Source: Zhengitettix transpicula (taxonomy: Eukaryota > Arthropoda > Insecta > Orthoptera > Tetrigidae). From it: a stretch of 64,000 nt of DNA. A program made the translations under genes and the position numbers. Positions within the stretch are counted from its first letter, which is position 1; each line of letters opens with the position of its first letter. The DNA is taken from contig CM073590.1 in assembly GCA_037074705.1 (NCBI GenBank), positions 163,740,746 to 163,804,745 on the forward strand. Reading direction: 5' to 3'. Shown here one piece after another: positions 23,585 through 36,353 of the stretch. Under the pieces are notes generated by a model, which saw only the letters and a program-made list of their open reading frames with translations, was not told where the DNA came from and did not search any database.

Positions 23585-26500
23585 ATATATATAAAGTTGT
23601 TTTAAAAAAGTTCACTACAAATCCAACTCGGTTTTGTCCTTTACTAATCATACTTGTATTACATTTACAGAGTTTTCGTAACAAAAATAAAGATAGACAG
23701 CGATGTGTTGCCGTGGAAAATTTAGAACATATTATTGAGAGAAAATGATTCTAATTCTCTTACATAAAAGAAACCTAGCTCCTTCTATTCCTAGGACCAT
23801 AAAAAATACCTAAATATTTCTTGACAATGCTAATTGAAAATTAAACAAGTCTTTCTTACTTTCTGTAACACTAATTTCGCTTGGGCATTATTCAAGGAAG
23901 ACAGACGCTTCGTATTACGACTGTCTTCCGAAGTATTGAAAAGTTAGTTATATTTACCTCAGACAAATTCTCTATAAAAAAATTATAAAAATATTCTCAA
24001 ACTATCGCAGTCTATATACTAACAGAGTTTTGGCTTGAGTAAAAATTAGTTTTCAATTAACTACAAATTATATGATTCAGTAGTTCAGTTATTATAAAAA
24101 CGTTTCCTTCGTTTCGTATTGAAATCACTCTGGAATAAGAAATTATTGACGAAATATTATTTACGATATGTTCATCTGATCTTAAAGAAACATCTGTAAA
24201 ATTTAGTTTTGTGTTATTCGTTATTTTTCTAATAGAAAGGCAATTGATTAAACACACTTATGGAAACTATAATTATTAATTCTTTTCTCTAACTCATTCG
24301 TTTTGGGAAAATAATTAATTAATATACAAAAGAACAAAATATGAACCGTAACATACAATCAATTTCCCTTTTATTGCGCCTAATTAAAAGTGGTACCGAG
24401 CCTGACGTAGGATATAAATCATAATCAGCTTTTCTTTCGCCTATATTTTGCTCAGTCGTGTAACGTCACCACTCTTCTTTGGGATACATATAATAATTTA
24501 TATGTTGAGGACGGATATAGATTTCCTTTGTGTAAGACATCTAGTCGTAACTTCACCTGAGAGAGAGAGACTTTGTATGAACACTGTGCTTATGACGCTC
24601 TTCCATCACGATACGAGTGTTTTGAGATTTGTCGGACTCCCCCAATCCAGTAGACGCTTTTGTTTGCCTTCCTCTTTGGCGCTATTACTGATTGAACACA
24701 CTCACCTTTACACACGTGCCTCAAATCTTCCTGAAAGCTTCTTTCGATGTTATTGCAATTACGCGTTCGGTTTTTATCATGTTTCCTTCCTGAGCTCGCT
24801 AGTCTGTTTTTCGGCTGGGACATTTTCTAATACTAAATTTTCGCTCTTTGTACGCCAATGGAATGTATTCAATTACGCGAACACGTTAATAAATAATTAA
24901 TAATGGTGACAAGATTACTAGGAAATTGTTATTTGAAGTTTCGCATTAGCTACTTTACTTGAATTATATATGGATTCATTTGGACGCGATATTGTTCTTA
25001 CTAATAGGTTTGTTTAATTATAAATGAGTCAATTATTTAAAATTATTTTCGTTACAAAATAAACAGATCAAGCACATTTCTAATATTTTTATTTTGGTAA
25101 GAAACACAAAAAACTATGTACCGTAGCTCAAATATGTGTGACATTATCTCATTCTCTTTCCAATTTCATGTTACAGGAAAAATCCGGAAGACGTATTAGC
25201 GTGCCCTTGGGGTTGAATACGTGAACGTATTATAAAAACCTGCTTTAACTGGCAAACTCAGATCGAGGAAGCTTTTCTAAACATTTACATAATAATACAA
25301 AGGTGGTACGTCTGGTGTAAACTAGTTTCAACTGACGTATCACTGACACAAAAGCTTTCTAGTAAAAAAACAAAACTATCGCTTTATTTAGATAAAAAGT
25401 GTTTTTATATGATAGGAGCAAATATCCCTCAAACTGTACGTATCGCCGTTTTGGTTCAGTGCTAAAGTTAATTACGAACCTAAATATTAACGAAATTTTA
25501 TAATAATAACTTTCTTTATATAGCGGTAACGAAAGTAGTATACTTCTTTTCCATTTTCATACTGTGTTTCTTCATTTATTTACATTGGCGTTTGGCTGCT
25601 TTGAACATACGACAATTTATCATCAAATTTAATACGATCTCTTGATGTTAAAGTAATAACTAGAACATGTTAAATGTAAATTCAAATTGATTATTACATA
25701 AAAAAATCTCTATCAAATGATTTATCGGTTATTATTTGAAGTAGTCCATGCATTTAACGATTGTAAAAGGACTAAACCGCAGAAAAATAAATAGACTTTG
25801 TTTGTAATTTCTCGTACCAAAGTGAATACAAATGAAAGGGTTGTATTTTTTTTATTAACGGAAATACTGAATCATTGGGATTGTACTTAAGCAGAAAATA
25901 ATATTCCCTTAAGACAATCCAGAGAAAATATTTAGATTGAGGTCTCTGGGTTGAAATCAGGAAATCAACAATATACGTTCATAGATTCTGTAATGAGGTA
26001 CGTATGGTAATTAGAGAACACTTGGAGATAAATACGAAATTTATATTACTTGTAAGACATCCATTTTATTTATATTTATTAATGAAACGATGCTATTTCC
26101 CTTAAATTTATGGAAGGAATCACACGAATAAAAGAATGAAAGATTTTTTGGAATATTCCAGTTAAACCTGATAATTCAACAGGTGATTTTTTAAGAATAT
26201 TCGGGACTAAAATTATCTTTTCCTCCTAAATTGAGTTTGTAAGCCATATTACCGTGGTTTTGAAAAGTACTTATCCATAACCAGGTTTTCCTATCTAGTT
26301 GATCCGAAAATTTTGGCCTTTGTGCTAATTTATTCTAACTCGCTGTAAAATATTTTTGTTTACAGTATCTTAATTATCATGTTGACAGTTAAGTAGAGAG
26401 ATATTTTGCACGAGACTTACTTCGGCCGTGGCATTAATAGATATAAAAATATTAGTGTAATCTTTTGGGTGAAGAAATGTTTTTTTAATCATGTATTTAT

Positions 26501-27264
26501 GAAGTAATAGTTTCTTAATGTATAAAAAATTTAATTGTAATAAAAAATGTAAAACAAATTATACATTTCATTTGATTCATAAAATTAATTTAGATAATTT
26601 CTCAGGGTTATAGGTGTTTTCTGAATTGTAACGCTATTATCTAGAAATATAATGAATACACCGATAAAATCCTATAAAAAAAGAAAATATATTGATAAAA
26701 TGGATAACATTCTTAAAGTTGGTTATTCCATAATATGTATTTCAGTGCGATCAAAGTATGGCGAATTAAGCGCGTGTCCTCAATAATCTTGTATAGGCAT
26801 CGTTAGTTTGATTATTTTCTGATTCATTCGGTTTCATTCACTTGATGTCCCCCATCAAGCAAGCTGTTGAAGGAACGAGAACTATTTTCTATCTGTGATC
26901 TATAAGTTAACTGATCTCGCATTTGATTCATTTTTTGCCTCTCGCTTCTCATTTAAACTCCGTCACCCACTTCAGAATCCTCTATCATTTTCATATTGGG
27001 GTTTTCATCCTCACTCCCACGAATTAAATATATTATCGTTTAGCCGAAACCCTTTTATGAGTTCACTGTCTTCACATATCGTTTTAATAGTTGAAAACTA
27101 TTTCAGCTAAAACAATAAATATTATTACTCAATAAATATTATTACTTTTTTGGTTTCTTAAATGTGTCTTCGCTAATCCGTTTCGGAATTTCCGCACGAA
27201 CTGTCGACTCTTTGCCTGGCTTTTCTCCTCAAATACAATTAAAATGTTAACTTTGATTAAATTA
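23585..27264. other. long stretch without a supported gene
   Basis: AT-rich throughout. The longest frame, plus strand 24448-24900 (150 codons), opens with TTG, has no domain I recognise and overlaps an equally open minus frame at 24590-24823. On the minus strand near 24700 there is an AAAG/GTGAGTG splice-donor-like sequence, but nothing else supports an exon. No repeats of the families in this window occur here. Confidence 0.4.
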
Positions 27265-27272
27265 TATATATG

Positions 27273-27300
<28 letters not shown>
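27265..27300. repeat. (TA)n microsatellite, left of LTR-like repeat
   Basis: TA run interrupted by one TGATA, abutting the TGTAAT start of the LTR-like repeat. Confidence 0.93.
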
Positions 27301-27303
<3 letters not shown>

Positions 27304-28357
27304 AATGATTAATAAGAAAGATTTAAATAAATTAATTTGCCCCACGTTGTGGAAGCCAATTATGTAATGATTAACATGGTGGTCTTATTTAATATGAATA
27401 ATTAACAAAATTATTATGTATTTAAAATTTATTGTTGATAATTACACATTATAAGCCCTCATTTGCACGTCGAATTCCGTCAATTTAACAAAAAAATATT
27501 TCAAATTTTATTTTATTAAATCGTGGCGTTCTATGAAAATATAGCTTTATAATTTTGCAATCAATTACGTTGAATTTCTCATTATCTCAGGGTCTTCACT
27601 GGGTTTGATAGGAAGAACAAATACAATGAACTAAAACATTAACAATCCAAACTCATTAAAGTTAACGGAATACAATATTAAATACAAAAGTAAAAGAAAA
27701 CGAATGAAAAGAAAAACGCTAACGAAATGTCACTATACCCTTTAATTATCGTTTATAGTCATTAATAAATGTTTTGTACTCACGACAGTGCTACTGGTAC
27801 CAGTTCGGACTCTTGTATCTTGAAGTCAAAACCCACTAAACAGGCCAGTATACATTGATTCTACTCATTAAATTTTTGAACACACGGTAGTTGCTCTGGA
27901 TCTCTGCTATACTGGAACCTGGATCATCTCACCCTCAGCCAGTTGCCGGACGTAGATCTCCTCAAAGTCTTTCTATGCGAAAGTTAGTTCAGTTTGTGAA
28001 GCAAAACTTCTGCTTCCAAACTGCGATTTTATAAGTCTCTCCGTCAAAACAGTTTACTTGCGTTTTATGTAAAATATTATATCTCGCTGTTGGACTTCCT
28101 AAATAGCCCTATTCATAATTCTGGATCCGCAGGCTTTTACTGTTTTTATTTCTCTACGTGGACCGAACTGCTATGTCCCAGTTCTCGACGCATACTTTTC
28201 CTATCGCGTCTTGCCGCAGATTGAGTTCTCTGAGCGCGCAGTCTACAGTCTCGATTGTTAACAAAGGAAAACCCGCCTTGATTGTCGCCTTTAAGCACCC
28301 GTACCGCCAACAATTAAATTATATTAAAAACAATTAATAGCCTGTTTAATTGGTATT

Positions 28358-28360
<3 letters not shown>
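27301..28360. mobile_element. solo-LTR-like repeat, copy 2
   Basis: Begins TGTAATGATTAATAAG and ends TTGGTATTACA, giving imperfect TGTAAT...ATTACA termini, and sits between two TA microsatellites. It is 1060 bp long and collinear with 21402-22427 but clearly diverged from it, so the two are not LTRs of one recent insertion. No coding capacity. Orientation cannot be decided. Confidence 0.65.

Positions 28361-28402
<42 letters not shown>
28361..28402. repeat. (TA)n microsatellite, right of LTR-like repeat
   Basis: TA run directly after ATTACA. Confidence 0.95.
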
Positions 28403-28404
<2 letters not shown>

Positions 28405-28852
28405 ATAGATTCTTTCATATATATTCATCCCATATATTCATCCCATGAAACTTAATTCTTTTCCTTTAAAAAATGATAGCTGCAAATATTTCCACTCTTC
28501 TTGTTTGTAATTTGACTTTTTTTGTTCCCATACCCTAGTTGATATATTAGTCAACTGGAACGTAAGATTACTTTATATATGCTTTATCTCACAGCCTGCT
28601 TATATCAGAGATGGTAATTGTAAGTGAATATATTTCTAACTAAATATATATTTTGCAAAGACACATTATGCGCTTCATGTATTCATTCTCTGAATCGGTA
28701 AGCGTTCTTTCATAACCGATTGAATTTGTCATAAGTCAAACGAGAGGCGCAGTTCACTTCGTATCAAAATATAAATAAATCACTCGTAATACAGGCTCAT
28801 AGTACTGCCGTTATTTACTTTATGAAGAGTACAGAATAAAAAAAGTCAAATC
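28403..28852. other. no gene seen
   Basis: AT-rich spacer without supported features. Confidence 0.45.
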
Positions 28853-29089
28853 TTTTTTATAGGTTAACAGGCTACGTGAGGGTAATCCACATGGTGGCAA
28901 CTCCCCTTTAATAGCATAGGAAGGGATCTGAAAGGGGGGGATGCAGAAGAGTAGAGGAAGGAAGCCAAGGGTTAACCAGGATACTACCCGGCATTCGCCT
29001 AAAAGTAATGTAGGGAAAACCCTAGAAAAACCTGCATCAGGTAGGTCGGACATTGGGTACTTGTCCCACGCCCTTCCGATAGCGGGAGA
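28853..29089 (-). mobile_element. retroposon family R, copy D, 5'-truncated
   Basis: T-run at the left, then the CAGGCTACGTGAGGGTAATC end, continuing only to CCCTTCCGATAGCGGG. The 5' two-fifths are absent, which is the truncation expected of incomplete reverse transcription. An internal deletion of about 25 bp removes the GGGCCCCCGGGC block. Confidence 0.88.
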
Positions 29090-29488
29090 AGAAAAGAGAT
29101 ACAACAGACTTTTTCCAATTTCACTTTTACTTGTCTTTTCTAAAATAATTCAGAGAAATATGTACAATGGAGTCTACACTTATTAAAGCAAAACTGGTTT
29201 ACTCACTGACTGTCTGTTTGATTTAAGGAAAGGTAAATTGAACGTAAAAGGTTACCTACACTGCTACGGATTAAATTCTAAAAGAATTAAATGCAATACG
29301 ATATTCTTTAGTCATTTTCTGAGGTTTGTGAAAAGCAATTAAATTGTGTATACCGTGGTATTATCCTGTAAAAATTGAATGCTTTGGATATATTGGAATA
29401 TATAGTATTGGTTTTAATCATATTTAGCAAATAAGAAACAGAGAGTTATATTTAAAGATTCATCTTCGGTTAAAAAGTTTCACTAAGA

Positions 29489-31610
29489 GTGAGCAGAAAT
29501 AGAGGTGGGAGTTCCGCAGGTCCTTTATTATTTCGAATGTTTATTTATATTCTACCAAGGAGTGATTTTTACGTGAATGATCTGTTGACTGGCACCAATG
29601 ACAGAGAATCAGCAAAATTGCTCATTAACGAGATACAAGAGTTGCTTTTGGGAGGAGGATTAAAACTGAGAAAATGGTGCAATGACCCTACACTGTGAGC
29701 AATATTCCTCTTGCAGACAAGGAAATCAGACATGACCAGACAGATGGGAATTATTCTGTATGAAGCTTGGGTCTCCTGTGGAATCCATCTCAAGATTCAT
29801 TTCATTTCACTGTGCAACTATGGAGACATGTGGCAGGCAACTGTAATCCTGCAGATATCATTTCAAGAAGGCTATATCCAAATGAAATTATAAGCTGTGA
29901 CAATTGGTGGAAGGGCCTACAGTATCTGATATCAACCTTTTTAGAAAACTAGTGTTGATATACCTGGTGACTTGCCTGATCAACGGAAGAAGACTATGGA
30001 ATCATTTGTGTTTGTCAAGACTACTGAAATTATTGTGGCAATTTCTTCATTCAGAAAACTTAATCACGTGATTGCTTATTGTCTGCGGTTCATACGTAAC
30101 TGTAGGCTGTGTATGAATGACCGAGCTACTGGTCTACTCACAGTAGAAGAATTGCAAGGGTCTCTACAATGCTGCTTGCGAATAACAGAAGTATAGGATT
30201 TTGCATCAGAACTACGAGAACTTCAGAAGGGAAAAGAAGTTAGCAAACAAAGTAGACTGAAAAACTTAAATCCATTTATAGATCACCATGGCATTATTCG
30301 AGTAGGAGGGCGACTTGCTGAAGCTAAGCTTCAATATAGTCAAAAACATCCTGCAGTGCTTCCAGAAAACTTTTGATTAGGCATCGTAAGTTATTGCATG
30401 CTCATCCTCAGCTACTTCTTTCCAGTATTCGAAAAAAATATTGGCCACTTAGTGGAATGAGTGTGGTTTGGCAGATAGTACATCAGTGCATTGCCTCCTT
30501 CAAGACAAGGCCAAGGTCTGCTGATCAGCAAATGGAAAATTTACTCTATGAGAGTGTCTAAACAAGTCGTCCAGTCCTCCATACTGGCATCGATTATTGT
30601 GGTCCAATTTATGTGAAGCCCATTCATCGTCGGGGTGTATCACTATCAAGAGCATATATAGCTGTGTTTATCTGTTTTGCCACAAAGGTTGTACATGTAG
30701 AGGTAGTTAATGCATTAACTACAGAAGCCTTTCTAGCAGCCCTATGAAGATTCTTGGCTCGCCGTGGAATATGTCAGCAGCTCTATTCAGATAATGCAAC
30801 AAATTTTGTAGGAGCTAATAGGGAACTCAAGGAACTTTATACCTTGTTCAACACACCAGGAGAAGGTAGAAACTGCTTTGGCCGATGATAATATCAAGTG
30901 GAACTTTATTCCACCCAGGTCTCCTAACTTTGGTGGAATATGGGAAGCAGCTGTGAAATCTATGAAATTTCATTTAAAACGAGTGTTAGGTAATGCAAGC
31001 GTATCATATGAAGAAACCTACACTGGTTTAACGCAAACAGACGCCTGTCTTAATAGCCTACCACTCACACAATTGTCTTCTGATCCAAATGACTTTGCAG
31101 CATTGACACCAGGTCATTTTTTAATTGGAGATGTTCTTACTTGTCCTGTGGATTCAGACTTAACAGATACCAAGGTCCACAGGTTGTCATGTTGGCAATA
31201 CGTCCAACAAATCACACAGACTCTTTGGGCACGGTGGTTCAAGGAGTACCTATCTTCTCTACAACAACGGACTCGATGGCCCAAGAAGGAGCAGAATCTT
31301 CGGGTTGGTGATATGGTGCTCGTGAAGGATGATCATCTGCCACCATTAAAGTGGCATCTAGGCCGCACCGAGAAGGTTCATCCCGCAAAGGATGGACTGG
31401 TGAGTGGTGACTGTCAAGACAGCTACCGGACTTACTCAACGAGCAGGGCGAAAATTGTGTCATTTACCAAAGGAAGACTGATATATTGTTTCATTTGTTT
31501 CCATTTCATGTGTACATAATAATTTGAGTTTTGATTTGACAATTTTCAGATTATTGTCCTTATTGTAATTTTGAAGGCGGTGCCTTCATTTAGTTGTTTT
31601 TTTAGATATG
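29489..31610 (+). pseudogene. BEL/Pao retrotransposon polyprotein, deleted and frameshifted
   Basis: A decayed pol region. Near 29560 the RT active site reads FYVNDLLTG, where the family has YVDD, so the first catalytic Asp is lost. Sequence then jumps after about 130 bp to RNase H-like LLWNPSQDSFHF, showing a large internal deletion. From about 30190 come a linker and the integrase zinc-binding part (HPAVLP, then LLHAHPQLLLSSIRKKYWPL), the catalytic core with GIDYCGPIYV (first Asp, ~30590), LYSDNATNFVGA (second Asp, ~30785) and NFGGIWEAAVK (Glu, ~30930). The C-terminal PGHFLIGD and RVGDMVLVKDD blocks follow, to about 31480. Stops and frameshifts lie at several points; only 30878-31519 is open. 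A LTR could not be delimited. Confidence 0.92.
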
Positions 31611-31636
31611 AACAAAATAAATTTAAAAATGAAGTA

Positions 31637-32012
31637 GATGAAGGTAGCGAAGGGGTAAGTAGGACCCCCGGGCTGTAGTTTAAAAGTGATGCAAGACAAA
31701 CCCTAGAAAACCTGCATCATGTAGGTCAGGTATTCGGTACTTATCCCACACCCTTCCGAAGGCGGGAGAGGCGTTTGCTGTGGGGACACAGCTTTACCTT
31801 CTCCGTGCCTCGACCAGTTTGGGAGGCAGCTGGCCGACTATTCAAATAGGAAATAGCAGACAACTCTTACCGAATGCCCAAGGTCTGCGACCGCGGAACA
31901 TACATGTCTCAAAACAGGCCGGGGTGCTTCGGTTTGTGGGAACATTTGTTCAAAAAACTGGAGAGAGGAAAATACATCCCCAAAGGTAGCGCCCTCCTTC
32001 TCTGCTAAAAGG
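31637..32012 (-). mobile_element. retroposon family R, copy E, 3'-truncated
   Basis: Starts inside the family at GAAGGTAGCGAAGGGG and runs to the 5' CAAAGGTAGCGCCC region; the tail end is missing. It lies just after the BEL/Pao remnant. Substitutions such as ACCGCGGAACATACATG mark it as fairly old. Confidence 0.88.
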
Positions 32013-32057
32013 TTTCGCACCATGGACCAGTTTAGAAGACGAAGAAGAAGTTATTTA

Positions 32058-32371
32058 CAGGTTATGTTTAGGGTAATCCACATAGTGGCATCTTCCCTCT
32101 TATAGCATAAGAAATGGACTGAAAGGGTGGGATGCGGAAATGTAGAGCAAGGTAGAGAAGGAATTAACTAGGGCCCCCGGGGTATGGTTTAAGGATCCTA
32201 CCCGGCAATCCGCATAAAAGTGACGCAGGAAAAACCGTAAAAACATCTGTACGGGCATTTGGTATTGGTCCCACGCTCTTCCGATGACGAGAGTGGGGTT
32301 TTCTGTGGGACAACTCTTACCCAACTCTGCCCAAGGTCTGCGACCCCGGAACATACACCTCTCAAAACTGG
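32058..32371 (-). mobile_element. retroposon family R, copy F, internally deleted
   Basis: Has the alternative 3' end (GGTTATGTTTAGGGTAATCC, like copies B and J) and runs to CCTCTCAAAACTGGCGG, but lacks the central AGTCGGCCAGCTGCC block. It is separated from copy E by about 45 bp and has the same orientation. Confidence 0.85.
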
Positions 32372-34992
32372 CGGCACGTGCTATTAGTTGTAACAAAATC
32401 ATATTAATAACGTAATAAGACTATGGAAAACGTTTTGACTCATTCCATTTCCTGGAAGAATGGATTCATTACCGGATCAACGGAATATGATTATGTTATG
32501 TTCTAAAAAATAAGTTCAAAAAGTCTATTGCAGATTATTTTGGAAGAAAGATGTGTCGATAATTATTTAATCATGTTATTGATTAATCATTATTTTCCAA
32601 ACGTTCTTCGTAATATATCAGCACAATTTCCTCTTCTCATCTACAACTACTAAAGATGATTATTGCGAGACAGCAACACGTCTTGAAATAAAGTTAATCG
32701 TTTCCATACAATTGTTTTAAAACTGCATACGTCTCAGACGTTACTTTTACTTAATATCTGATCTAATTAGATTGGGGATTCTGCGTTTCGCTGTCTGAGA
32801 GAATGCTACAGGCACTTTTTTAATTTCAGTGATGAAACTTCGAGAGATGAAAGGTTTCACAGTTTCGAAATAAAAGAGGGAAATTAATTACCCTCATCAA
32901 AAATTCACTTCATCGTTAAAATGTAGATCCAAATGGTTGATTAAAACTCCTATTTTGTTCGGGTCAGTCTTGTAACAGAAATAATGTTTGCGGTGTAAGT
33001 GTAGAAGTGCCTCTGAAAGACTTGACGAAAACTCGCACTTGCGACTGTGCAAGTAACCGCGAACCTTTGACCAGTGAAGCAGCAGTTTGTACGAGCATTT
33101 GCTGTAATACCGAGGTGATTTTAATTGGATGGAGACCTGGACACAGATAACCACATCGTTAACAGTCGGCGCCTGTCTGTCCTCAAAGGCGGCTGTGCCT
33201 CCATTTCACGGACAAAGGCGCACGCCAAGTCAGGGGCGCTGCCCAGTCTTCCCGACAGTCTTTTGTTTAGCTTGCCAGCGATGTGGGTCTAACAGTTAGA
33301 TCAATTCAGTCCTCATCCAGAGTGCTCAAGGCTTTCAAAAATATTCTTCTTACAGCTGTTTTACAGAAGCATGCCCGTTAGCTTAGCATTCGATACAGCA
33401 TACGCATTTGCATTACCCACTCACGAATTCTCTTAGACACTGAATTATTCCTAAACAGTCTTCACGAAATCCTCTGAATCTCTTCACAATTTAGTGAAAC
33501 ATACGCAACATTACTTTTCAGTCGAAAAAAATTGGAGTTCGAAAAAAACAACTTCAGCCTACTGTCTGAGAGAATATTCTATTTATTGGCCAACTAAATT
33601 TATTTAAAAAAGATTAAAGCTTCAAAACCCATCACAATTATCCGTAGAAAAAATTTTAGTTTGAACAGTTTGAAAATATTCTGCAGGGCTTGAAATAATA
33701 TTCTATGGCCAACTCTGTCGGTCAATTTTATTTTAGAAAAAATTCACACCTATTTTCGGTTTGTAATAGCACCGTTAGCCACAAACTCTACTTAAAAGAA
33801 ATATTATACTTTTTTGTCACATTATCAAGTTGAAAGTAACAGCCGTTGACCCGACACGTAAGGGAGAGATAATGATGTTGCTATGTTAAAGTCAATCATA
33901 TTTATTCTAGGTCTAGGTCAATGTGCAGTGTTGCTGGAGACCAAGTAGAAATGATAAAGAGTTGAAGGTTATTTTTCCGTCCCCAGAGGTTTATGGGGAA
34001 ATTTTCGCACGTTCTAGGTATTGATCCGCAACAGCTCAGATGACAATTAATCAATCTAAGTATACCTCTATGTGAGAAAAAAATGTGTTGCAATGCCATG
34101 TTACCACATTCAGTAATAGAAACTAATGTTTTAATTTGTAACCATTCGTTTTTCTTATATATCTGATTACATTTAAAAAATAGCACTTTTACTTGGTTTA
34201 GGAATTCGGCTTGATATACTATGTAAATCATTTTTAGTAGATGATTTTGTCCACAGGCGTTCCAAATTGACAAGTACTGAATCCTTATTTTGAATCGTGG
34301 TGCCGTCAATTACTTAACCTTAGAATATAGTTCAGAGACTGAACATTTTACAGAAAAAAACTATTAACTGCGAAAATCAAATTCTGTACATAAGGACGTC
34401 GTTGAGAGAAGTAATATAGTCCTTCACTGTTTTATTACCTGGTAAATCACGCATTTGCAATCTCTTTTACCAGAATCATTCATTATAAAATAATAATATT
34501 AGTTGGTACATTATTATTTCATTTAAAAGAAGATTATTCTCTCCTAATTTAGTCAAAGAAATTGTCGTTTTTCTTCCCATAATAAGTTGATGAATTTCGG
34601 TAACCATGAGTGTTCGTTTATTTCACTATTTGATGCCTGACTTTACTTTCACTTGCTTCCGTGGTAGTATCCTTGACGTGACATTGAAGAACGAGAGCAC
34701 GAAGGTTTTTAAAATATCGTGATACTGGAAAATATCAATGCTCTGCTTCAAGGCTGTAGAACAGGTTTTACCAATAATGGGAAACAGAGTTTGAGTCTCC
34801 AATGAAGATGAACGCGCAATCCGACACTTAAGGATTCCTTGATATTAATTAGTTCACATTAAGATAACTTCGTGCTAAATATGGACATTATAATATAAAG
34901 TACGAGTCTGGTTTACAAGTTCTAATATGCCAAAGAGTAGTACTGACAAGAGATGTTTGTTTATTGTCCTTCAATTCTTATAATTTATTAGA
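32372..34992. other. long stretch without a supported gene
   Basis: Two minus-strand frames, 32897-33154 (85 codons) and 33902-34309 (135 codons), have no recognisable domain. A GC-richer segment at 33050-33290 contains a TGTGTCCAG acceptor-like site on the minus strand, but no exon chain can be built. Otherwise AT-rich DNA. Confidence 0.4.
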
Positions 34993-35160
34993 GAAAATCT
35001 GCATCAGGTAGGTCGGGCATTGGGTACTTGTCCCACGCCCTTCCGATGGCGGGAGACGGGTTTGCTGTGGGGACGCAGAATTCTCTTTTCCCTGCCTTGA
35101 CCAGTCTAGCAGGCAGCTGGCCGACTGTTCCAATGGTAACACAGAACAACTCTTATCGTC
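34993..35160 (-). mobile_element. retroposon family R, copy G, fragment
   Basis: Only the central part is present, from CTGCATCAGGTAGGTCGGGC to the GGCAGCTGGCCGACTGTTCC and AACAACTCTTATCG blocks. Both ends are missing. Confidence 0.88.
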
Positions 35161-35534
35161 TCGTTACCTGAGAGTGACAAATATACTCCCAGAACCTACA
35201 GCGGGAAAAAAATACACCCGGTACCTTATGCGAGTCAAAAATATTTTCATTAGATGAAGTGAATCAAATAAATTACCTTTAACCTAAGACGGACAAAATT
35301 ACATTGATTATGAAAAAGTACTCTAGGTACCGTAAGAACGTGGTAAATATTCCCGGTACTAAAATATTTCTGATACCTTAAGAGATTCCACAATATTCCG
35401 ATACTTACAGATTTTTACCATCCTCACCTCTATTGGTGATATGGCTTTCTAACGATCCAATGTTTGTTTCATATCGTAATATTTGTACAAATTCTGTAGA
35501 ATTCGCTACTCGAGTTTAAGATTGTATGCAGAAG
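35161..35534. other. no gene seen
   Basis: AT-rich spacer without supported features. Confidence 0.45.
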
Positions 35535-36353
35535 ATTGTTTTCTCTTCCACCCCCACACCTATGGGTTGAAGTACAATTTAACCGGCAATTTGAATGTCA
35601 TAATTAAGATCAGCGACATCCACAACCTAGTATTCGTTACCATTCTGGATTTTTTTCACGTTATTTTACTATTTTCCGTCAACCTCCTCCACTCCCACCC
35701 TCAAGAATGTTTCCTTCCCATGCCGAAAAAGGCAAACAACATCGGGACATCAATGTCAATCTCACTGACCCCAAAAAGTATTTATCCCACACAAATATCG
35801 GCGTTTATGCATATTTTAAAATTTCCATTCCGTTCCACCCCGCCGCCACAGGTGGTAGTGGTAGTAATACCACTATTAATATTTGTTGCCGGTTTAAAAG
35901 GAATATGTGTTCAGAATTTGGTCGAAATTGCTCCAAGTGTTTAAAATTGTACACGTAGCTTTGTTTTCCGATTTCACACCCATTCCTAGGGGTTGATGTA
36001 CACCTTAACAGGAATTTTGAATGTCATAATTAAACTCAGCGACATCGAAAATCACGGATTCGACTCCAACCGTGGTTGTTTTCGCGTTATTTTTATGTAA
36101 TACTCCTCCACCCCTAAGAGTGCTCCGTTCCCATTCCGAAAAGGATTGAAATTATACTCAAACCACATCGGGAGAAGCATTATCAATCACATTGATCCCC
36201 CAAAAATTGTTTCGACACATATCTCTTAGCGTTGGTCTTACCCCCACAGTGTTTCTTTCCGTTTCGATACGTCAAATTTGGTCCACGGGTGAAGATTTGA
36301 TTGCGGAAAATACAGAAATACACACTGTAACATAAAGTATTTTATTGATTAGA
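35535..36353 (-). mobile_element. Helitron, 3'-truncated, joined head to tail to the next
   Basis: The minus strand begins at 36353 with TCTAATCAATAAAATAC and continues into the shared 5' region (TTCCGCAATCAAATCTTCACC) and units with CTCAGCGACATC and TTCACGTTATTTT on the plus strand. Its own CTAG end is not found at the low-coordinate side, so it is truncated there. Its first base abuts the last base of the neighbouring Helitron. Confidence 0.72.

Noticed and set aside
24448..24900. 150-codon plus-strand frame
   Set aside because: It opens with TTG, has no domain, overlaps a minus frame and lies in featureless AT-rich DNA.
21402..28360. One complete LTR retrotransposon bounded by the two LTR-like repeats
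   Set aside because: The repeats are too diverged from each other to be LTRs of one insertion, the interval has no gag or pol trace, and a TA run stands where a primer-binding site should be.
33902..34309. 135-codon minus-strand frame
   Set aside because: No recognisable domain or motif; composition matches the AT-rich surroundings; no splice or poly(A) context.
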